From assembly GCA_032622095.1 (NCBI GenBank), contig CP136063.1:15851814-15915813 (forward strand): a stretch of DNA of 64,000 nucleotides, read 5' to 3'. Under the pieces are notes generated by a model. It was not told where the DNA came from. It ran no database searches and saw nothing but the letters and a program-made list of their open reading frames with translations. A program made the translations under genes and the position numbers. This DNA is from Siphonodentalium dalli (Eukaryota; Mollusca; Scaphopoda; Gadilida; Siphonodentaliidae). Shown piece by piece: positions 55,392-64,000 of this stretch. Each line of letters starts with the position of its first letter. Positions within the stretch are counted from its first letter, which is position 1.

Positions 55392-58300
55392 TCACTTAAG
55401 TATTGACTCAAATATTGACTGTAGTACATCAGGAGAAACTCTGGAAAATAACTGATTGTCCGTAAGTTTTTTAATTAACTCATTTTTGTCTATTATGCTA
55501 CCTGAAATAGGTTGCAATTTATTGACAACAAAGTCTCCTTTCTGCATCCACGATGGCTTACTCCTTTCGCGTGTCGATCTCCTAGGCACTGGACTTGGCA
55601 CACTGGTATCTATATGGGAAGAAATTTCCTCATTACCAGATCTACTATTGACTGAAATAACACCTGAGGCTACATCATCTGAAGCTATAATTCTATCACC
55701 ATCTCGTTTTCGTTCTCCATTACCTGCAACAGCTGCAGAAGGAACAATATCACTATTCTCAGCCTCTACATTTACAACTGTGGAACTAAGTTATGTGTGA
55801 ACAAATGGCTCATGTGTATCTGAAATACATTTTATCACATTATCTTCACTATGCTCCCTATTTGGAGTGCGGTCGTCACCACTGGAAGAAATACCAGGAT
55901 CCAACCTCGAACGCCGATCGTCAGCAGGACGAGGTGGACCTCCATGATCCACATTACCTGAAACAAATGGAACACTTGGAACATTTTGTGGAATAAACAT
56001 AATCACTGACTCCTCATCACTATCATTATCACGACCATTAACTCTGTTCTCTTTATGAGATTTGTCAACAGTGCCTGGAATATAATCTTTCCTCACAGTT
56101 CTTGGTTTAGGGACAGGTCTGACAGGATCTTGTGCAGCTGGAACATCAACACCTTTAAAAGAATCGGGTTTAACTGTTGGATCATCAGCTGGAAGATCAA
56201 AAGGAATTGAACCAATAGGTAATAAATGATTCCTATGTAAAGTTCTGGTTCTACCTGAGTCATCCTGTAAGACAAAAACTGGAATATCACTATTCGGTTG
56301 CTCTTTCACAACATACACCTCCGGATCAAATTTATCTGCCAATTTATGCCTGCCATCAAAAGCTAAAGTTTTGACAAGTACACGGTCGCCTACATGTATA
56401 GTAGCGCCTCTCACTTTCTTGTCATAATTCCTCTTATGACCTTCTTGAGACTTAGACATACCACTGGAAGCTAACCTGTAAGATTATCTAAGTCTGTGCT
56501 TAAGGTCAGTAACATAATTACAATACGAACGGTCATCATCAGAATCAGATTTATGCAAACCGAACATGACATCAATTGGTAACCTTGGTTCTCTGCCAAA
56601 CATTAACAAATATGGTGCATAACCTGTAGTTTCATGTCGTGTGCATGAACAAGTGGACCAATAAAGGATTTCCAATCTTTCTTTTGGTCAGGATGAAGAG
56701 TACCTAACATTCCTATGAGTGTACGATTAAATCGTTCTGTAATGCCATTACCCATGGGGTGGTAAGGCGTAGTCCTAGACTTCTGTATACCACACAGCTG
56801 ACAGAGTTCTGACATAACTTGTGACTCAAAATTTGCACCTTGATCACTATGTATACGCTGAGGGTAGCCATAATGAATAAAGAAATTATTGAATAAGATA
56901 TCGGCTGTAGTCTTGGCTGTCTGATTCTTGGTAGGAAAAGCTTGAGCATACTTAGTAAAGTGATCTGTAATAATAAGAACATTTTCATAACCACCTTTAC
57001 AAGATTCTAAACACAAAAAATCAATACAGACTAACTCAAGTGGCTGTGAAGTAGAAACTGAAACTAAAGGAGCTCTAAAATTTGTAGAAGTCTTTCTCCT
57101 TATACATCTATGGCAATTCTTGATCCAATTATCTACTATACTGTCAATGCTGGGGAAATAAAATCTTTCTTTCACCAGAGAAATAGTCCTATCCCGTCCG
57201 GGATGTCCAATGTCATTATGCAATGACTTCAATACAAGTTTAACATAAGAAGGTAATACAAGTTGAGACGATGAACTACCATTAAAAGTTGACTCTCTAT
57301 ATAATACACCTCTCTGCAACTTCAACTTCGAAAAATGCCTGAAAAAAGGAGAATGATCTTTTGAAGGAGGCAAAGACCTTCTATTCGGACATTTCTTCTG
57401 CCTAACTGCTGTCATCCAAAATGATAAAACATTATCTCGCTCCTCCAATCCTTGTAATTCATCTCATGAAGATCATAACCTAATTCATCAACTGGTTTTA
57501 ATACATCTGAGTCTACACATAAACTCTCAACAAAAGGCTGCTGTACCTGTAAAGAGTTACATATAGTCTTTACAGATTCAACTGGAATAAATTCATGATT
57601 AAAATCTGAAGAAGGCTCATCCAACCTAGATAAAACATCTGCATCTGTATTGGTCTTACCAGGCTTATAGAGAATATCGAATTTAAAAGCACCAGGGGCT
57701 GACAACCATCTTTGACCTGTAGCATCTAATTTAGCTGAAGTAAGTACATAAGTTAAAGGGTTATTGTCTGTATACACAACAAAATAATTTCCATATAAGT
57801 AATCATAGAACTTCTCCGTAACTGACCATTTCAAAGCTAAAAATTATAATTTGTGGGCGGGATAATTCTTCTCTGCGGCAGTAGTACCTGGGCTGCCATA
57901 TGCTATCACCCGCATCACACCATCGTCTTCCTGGAGAAGGACACAACCTAATCCATGTCGGGAAGCATCAATATGGATTTCAAATGGTCTGCTATAGTCG
58001 GGATAGCCTAAAATGGGGGGATTTGAAAGACGATCTTTCAAATAATCAAATGCAGACTGTTGCTCACTTTCCCATTTCCATTTACCATTAAAAGATGATT
58101 AAGCTTATTCTTTGACTTCTTAACATTAGTGGGTGGGAGTAAATCTGTAAAGGGTTTAGAAATTGCTGAAAAATTCTTGACAAATTCCCTATAAAAACCA
58201 CAGAAACCTAAAAATTTCCTCAACTGATCTGGATTCTCCGGAGCTGGCCAATTGACAATTTTGTCAACTTTCTCAGGATCAGTTTCAATTCCATGCTCTG

Positions 58301-60350
58301 AAACTATATAACCAACATAAGTACATTTACGTTGAAAAAATTTGCATTTTGAAGGTGCGAGCTTCAAATTACACTGCCTCCATTTGTCAAAAACAGCTTC
58401 AAGTCGCTCTATCATCTCTGGAACCGTCTGCGACCAAATAATTATGTCATCAATATAAATATTGCAGATATTATGGTTTAAACCTTCGAGACAATCCTCC
58501 ATCATTCTCTGAAACGAACTTGGACTATTGTTAAGTCCAAAAGCTAAACGATTGTACTCGTAAAATCCTAATCCTGAAACAGAAAAAGCAGTTCTCTCTT
58601 TGTGTTCCTCGGAGATCTCTAATTGGTGAAAACCCATTTTCAAATCAAGCACAGATAAATGCTTGGCACCTTTGAGAGAATCAAACAACATTTCTGGCCT
58701 AGGCAAAGCATAATTATCAGGTATGGTCTGTTTATTGAGTTGCCTGTAATCAACACATAGTCTAAGAGCATTAGAACCACGCTTCCTAACAAGCACAACA
58801 TTAGAAGAGAATGGACCTCTGGATCTTCTAATAACTCCAGCTGAAAGTAACTGATGAAGATGATTTCTGACCTCTTCAATCATACTAGGTGGAATGTGTC
58901 TTGGACGCTGCTTAAACGGTGTACTGTCATACATATCAATCCGATGTTTAATCCTGTTATAAAAACCTAAGTCCAAGTCACTCTGAGAGAAAACATCTGA
59001 AAAACTTTTAATAAGTTTCATCCCAGCCTTAAATTCATCAGCTGTCAAAGAAGATAAGTCAAACTGAAGTTGATCTGTAAATATAGAACTTGTTTCACCA
59101 GGCTTAGACTCATCGGTATTCTCTACTGAAACAGGTTGAATCTGGCATATTACAGAGTTAGGAGCAATGCTAATGGTTCTGGAAGAAATGTTGGACAGAT
59201 GAACATCAATCGAATCATTACTCTTGCAATCATATTTAATGACGTACGGACATATTTCTAAAAAATCAAATCGACTATCATCTGGAAGTGGCTGCAAAAT
59301 TGCACATGTAGGTTGATATGGCATCTTGTGATCAATAAAACCTGAAAGAACTTTCTTTGTGTTTGGATGAAGGATCACATGCTGATTCTCTGCAGATTTA
59401 ACCTGCCCTAAAACAAAATTATTCTTTGCAAGGTTCCTTTCTCTGAATGTCATACAGCGGAATGACATATACCATGGAGAAGACAGATTAGATACCTGCA
59501 AAGACTTGGAACCATGCTGCTGCATACAAATATCCATGAAATCAGCTAACACATTTGTACCTAACAACACTGGAACAGAAAAGTTATAATTGCTATTTGG
59601 TACTACAAGAAAAATACAATCTCTTGTCGCATTCCGAGAAAACTCAGAAACTGTCACTGGACAGTCTATGTACCCTAGGTACGGAAGACTTTTACCATCT
59701 CCACACTCAATAATCAGGATCTGGTTTAGAGGCTGAAGTGGGGACTTCGACAAAAATGAAGTATAAAACCGCTCTGAAATAGTACTGACTGTGCTTCCTG
59801 TATCAAGAAGTGCTCTTGTATTAAAGTCAGCAACCTGAACTTCAGTCTCTGCGGGACTTCCACTTAAACCAGAAGGATCCTGTAAATTAAGATTCATGGA
59901 CTGCTGCTGAGGTCTGGAAGAATGACTATTATAAGTCTGTTTGGCTCTGCCCCTATTCCAGTACCTGAAATTCCTACAACCTTTAGCAAAATGTGAGTCC
60001 TCTCCACATTTATAACAACCTAAAAATTGTCTGGAACAATTTATATCATCTCGCAACCTGTCATTAGAAGGATGATGAGAATCATTCACTTCATGGGCAT
60101 CTCTCTGAGAACGTTTATAGTTCTGTGACCTCTTCTGCTTATACCGTCTACGCCTAGAATAAGTGTTATTATAATCATAACCATTATTATAATAATTGGT
60201 GTAATAGGCATTCTCATTCTGCATTTCCATCTCCTGCTCCTCCTTGAGTCTTTCAATCTGTTCCCTTAATTTACCAATCTGAGCTGTAATCTTATCTAAT
60301 AACTCATCGTTATGCTCCATTGACTGTAAGTCATCAACACCGGCCATCAT
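55392..60350 (-). pseudogene. Broken Gag-Pol of gypsy element 2
   Basis: The ATG-ATG start is at 60345-60350, and the first 770 codons (58038-60350) keep the CCHC knuckle, DTGS protease and YIDD reverse transcriptase. Then come a 1-bp deletion near 58100, a GAA-to-TAA stop at 57844-57846, a 10-bp deletion near 57440, a 10-bp deletion near 56650, a GAA-to-TAA stop at 56484-56486 and another at 55791-55793. RNase H, integrase and the tail are therefore split among several frames. The intact N-terminal part could still yield a Gag-protease-RT fragment. Not autonomous. Confidence 0.95.
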
Positions 60351-62763
60351 GATTCAATTTAATGAAAAATATGGAAATAATAATACAAATAAACACAATT
60401 ATTCAAATAAATCAGCAAGTTGTGGTTAACGTAATGTACTAACCAATAATTTATTCAGAAAAATATCTGGAAAATATTTCAAGATCAGCTATCTAATAAC
60501 TATTGACTATCGTAACCTGTGAAAAAAATATTCAAGTCCAATTGCTAAATGAAATCTGAAAAAAAATATTCAAGTCCTAAGTTCACTGTAAATAAATTAC
60601 GGCTTTAGCTTAAAAAGAAGAAATAAATCTCTATGTACGATAACGCAGAAATATCTGGAAAAGATTTCTACCAACTGAAATATGACATAAGAATTCTGAA
60701 AAAAATTCAAACTGCGACTGAAAACGGCGAAAAAATTATTTATTTTATCGGCTTCGGTCTAGCTGAAAAAATAACTAAGTACCACTGAAAAAATTACAAA
60801 GTTGATTCACATCACCTATTGTCAATGTATAATTGCTGTCAACTAAAACGAAAAATGTTGAAAAAATTCCCAAGTCTGATGAAGTCACCTAATGTCGATG
60901 TAAATCGGCTACCGTCTGCAAAAAAAATTCAAAGTACAACCATGTCACCTAATTTCAATGCAAAAACAGCTGAAAAAAATCTAAGTCGCGACAAGTCACC
61001 TAATTTCAATAATGTCTGACGACGAGCTGAAAAAATTCAAAGTCGAAACTAATAACCTATTTCCGAACTAAAATGCGAACGAACTGAAAAAAATTGCTAA
61101 GTATCGTATTTTCAATGTACTGCGTCCATCATCTCGGAAAATCTGAAAAATTTTACAAGACGAGCGAAGTTACCTAATTTCACTAATCTGACGTTGGCGT
61201 CAGAATGAAAAATTCATGACACTGCAAGTCAGTGAGAAAAACTGAAACAAAACTAAACTTTTTAAAGCAAATCAAAGATTTAGATATAATTAGCTTAGTT
61301 AATTAATTATACCATTATTAATTTGAATTATTTAATTCATGCGATGATATGAAATGATGCGAGCGCACGGTATTGTACGACAAAAAGATTGAAATGTCAA
61401 GCGACAAGTGGGCAAGTCAGAATGTAGGTCGGGGAAAGTCGGGTATGGGCAAGATACTGTAACCAATATTATTGGCCAACTGACTGGACGACACTAAACT
61501 TACCGTCTTATGTTATCTGCGACTACTGAACATCACACAAAAACACGGAAGCAGAATGAAGAATGTCGAACATCAACGCTGATGGAAAACAAGCTGAAAC
61601 TACCATTTTCACAAATGCCAGCTTAAACACCACCGGGATGATGCAAAAATTATTTGCATCCAAAATGCCAACAAAAATGATGCACTAAGTTAAGTATGCA
61701 TCCGCAGAAAGCGATTAAATTTACACAACCAGAAAACACGGAATGTTTGGAAAAATTCAAATATTTTCCAACAAGTCCGGCTTTGGAAAAATATCACTTA
61801 ATCAGCAGTGTGATTCAGACACATGAGAAATTTGACAAAGTGGCCTGACATATTACCGGTATGTTGTCAATTTTGGATACTCAATCAAATACAACATTTT
61901 TCACATGCTATGAGCCTCAAAATAAATTACCAGTATATTAGCTAGTCTGTAGTTTGCATGAAAACAACTTTCACTTACAAACAATACTGGCACTGATGAA
62001 AAAACATTGACAAAATCGTCCGGATTGCTCATTGACATATCAACAAAAAGCCATGTGTTTATGTTTACAACGCAAAACCGGAAGTTCTATTTATGTGTCG
62101 GGTTTACCAAACAGAGCACTTTATTGAGCGTTGAAGAAAACAGACAATACTTTGAATAAGAAATAGAACGCTCTTTATACACGACACACGTTAGTTATAA
62201 GATTATACAGGCACATTTGACAGCATGACCGGGGTCACGTCACCAAAGTTGCACACACAAGCTCACAACCATAAATAAACTAATTAAGCTATTGAGGATG
62301 CATGGCTCAAATCAGAATAAACAGTGCATATAAAACAAAACAAGTGTGCATAAATAAACAATGGGCATTTTGAGAATAATTGACATCAGATCCCAATTGA
62401 ATGTGAATTGTTTACAATCACGTCACAGTTGCTGGTTCTACACACTGTGGTATTAGTCTACGAATCTAGGTCATCACTCCGTCGATGCGCGACTTGGCCA
62501 AGTGGTAATTGAATAGCACAATAGTGAATAGATTGCCTACACACTGCACTAGCTGGCTCCAATCACTGAATCCGCAAAACCAATAGATCATACGGGCGAC
62601 ACATTGTTATTACTCATGCGTGCTGTCCTCGGTTGACAGGTTGGGATTTCCCAGTTTCCAGCGAGTTATTTTTGGGCTGGTTTACCAGTTCCACTCAAAT
62701 TAACACAACTTCGAAATTCCAAGAGTTCTGGAAGCCACTGCCATCACCACGCCAAGCGCCAAA
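60351..62763 (-). other. Gypsy element 2, leader
   Basis: 2,413 bp against 2,128 bp in element 1. It keeps the acceptor-like array (60360-61200) and the 95-bp TATA/AATAAA module (62094-62188). No capsid ORF here either. Confidence 0.7.
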
Positions 62764-63829
62764 TGTCAGAGGGTTACTGTGGGTCCATTATAGTTATTAA
62801 TGTCCTCGAGCCTTTGACATTACATTTATAAAGTTAGCTTTGGCAGTATGGGCTCTGTTCTCAAGAATTCTCAATCTGGTGGACAGGGTCTATAGAAAGT
62901 TCATATTACCTTTGTATGTCTTCATATAGCATTTATTCATTCATCTTTCACAAGAATATTATCATCATCACCATCAACACATAAAGTTGAACATCATCCA
63001 CAGACTGGCATACTCTGACCATACATCAACATAGATATAGAATATTATATCTTTTAGGCCCTGCAACCAAATGCAAATATATTACCATTTGCATAAATAA
63101 TAAGCACGCATGTGTGCATACACAAATATATGTTAATGGAACTTGAGGAGTTCCTGAAAATACTAGAGATGCCAAATATCCAATCTATCTAATTGAGATA
63201 TCTACAAACTGGCATCTCAGGTTATCGGGAGATAACCTCACAAAAAGTAATCACATTAAAATATAATTAAAATAGGAAATATATTCCTAACTATTGGGCC
63301 GTGTATACTTTATGTCAAAATGGACAAACTCTATACTGAACTACTTGAAGACAAAAGTATTAATAAAAACATGATTATAACGATAAAATATAGAAACTGT
63401 GAACATACCAGTTCAATGGGACATAGGCCACTATGTCAGCATAATCTGTATTCAACCATAATCTAGACTTGACGACATATTGACGACAAAATAACTTTAC
63501 ACTTTTCCGAAGACAACTTTCTGACGAGACAGGTAAACAAAACTGGAAACCCCGCGAAAATATTTGACCTTTGATAATTTACGCGCCGGCTGTGTGTCAT
63601 CCAATCAGCATTGAGCTTACCTGTGTATTTTAAAATAGCGATACTAGAGAGTTGAGCATTGGGCTAAAGTTACAGAGTAATCAGACAGGGACGGATCGAA
63701 AACAGCGAAGTAGAGAGGGTAAACGGGATGTCTTAAATACCGGTGATATGGATGAATATGTTAGCTGCTAGTTGTCAGTATTAACTTGTGTTAGTTGTAT
63801 ATGAACTAGGGCTAATTTACACTGTCACA
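62764..63829 (-). repeat. 5' LTR of gypsy element 2
   Basis: Same length as 53305-54370, with about 12 substitutions or single-base indels between them. Confidence 0.95.
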
Positions 63830-64000
63830 TTATCGCTTATATATGTGGAACAAAACAATACAAACAACCAATCTGTGACATTTGACATTCGTTGCAAAGC
63901 CGTAGAAACAGCCCAGTGCTCTATATCGCAATACGGTCTCATCCGAATGGTCGGTTCTAAAAATAATAAAATTAATATTATTTGATAGAAGCTTTTCCGG
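63830..64000 (+). mobile_element. TTAA MITE, right part, cut by window end
   Basis: TTATCGCTTATATATGTGGA onward continues the MITE interrupted at 53304. A short internal deletion is present near 63960. Confidence 0.88.

Larger units (their letters stand above)
53305..63829 (-). mobile_element. Ty3/gypsy-type LTR retrotransposon 2, complete but decayed
   Basis: 10,525 bp in minus orientation, with 1,066-bp LTRs at 53305-54370 and 62764-63829 and a 4-bp duplication TTAT (53301-53304, 63830-63833), which reads ATAA in element orientation. A purine tract (complement of CTCTCCCCCCTGTT) precedes the 3' LTR, and TGGCGC follows the 5' LTR. The LTRs differ at about a dozen positions by eye, so it is older than element 1. 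It is a sister subfamily of element 1: same layout, diverged LTRs, longer leader. Confidence 0.96.

Overview
The window is animal nuclear DNA: AT-rich, dense in transposons, with single-exon-looking C2H2 zinc-finger genes, intron-type splice signals and no bacterial features. The style (many palindromic MITEs, frequent ACATGTA words, tandem C2H2 expansion, Ty3/gypsy and LINE debris, an Academ-like transposon) suggests a marine invertebrate, probably a mollusc or another lophotrochozoan. That placement is inference. No conserved housekeeping gene is present.

Layout. 1-7.8 kb: two almost identical 1.67-kb direct repeats flank MITEs (three nested inside one another) and a 50-bp tandem array. 7.9-12.6 kb: zinc-finger gene ZF1 (minus), a 30-bp array carrying TGACGTCA octamers, and the 18-finger gene ZF3 (plus). 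12.6-17 kb: MITEs and a broken zinc-finger gene (ZF5). 17.2-24.4 kb: a paralogous second locus with decayed ZF4 (plus) and apparently intact ZF2 (minus). 24.8-35.06 kb: a complete, young Ty3/gypsy-type LTR element with one 1,671-codon open frame. 35.7-38.8 kb: LINE debris, palindromic elements and Tc1-like MITEs. 38.8-44.2 kb: a 5.4-kb DNA transposon with long terminal inverted repeats and one decayed gene whose 3' part looks like a FEN1/XPG-type nuclease, best read as Academ-like. 44.2-49.6 kb: intergenic DNA with a 227-bp palindrome, a 14-bp minisatellite and more MITEs. 49.7-51.7 kb: ZF6 (minus, 14 fingers). 51.7-53.1 kb: a LINE fragment with a SINE in it, joined to a zinc-finger fragment. 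53.1 kb to the end: a MITE split by a second, older and broken gypsy element (minus).

How it fits together. The zinc-finger genes are one family: TGD-type linkers, a shared M-x-(D/E)-x-N N-terminus in ZF1, ZF2, ZF5 and ZF6, and conserved 5' flanks. They grow by copying 84-bp fingers or multi-finger blocks. They decay by point nonsense, frameshift and MITE insertion. The commonest repeat is a 520-bp TTAA-targeting MITE; an empty paralogous site proves its target duplication. Both gypsy copies sit in 4-bp ATAA duplications. The most interesting items are the nuclease-bearing transposon, the roughly 58-bp periodic splice-acceptor-like array and 95-bp TATA/AATAAA module in the gypsy leader, the TGACGTCA array, and the layered insertions that give relative ages.
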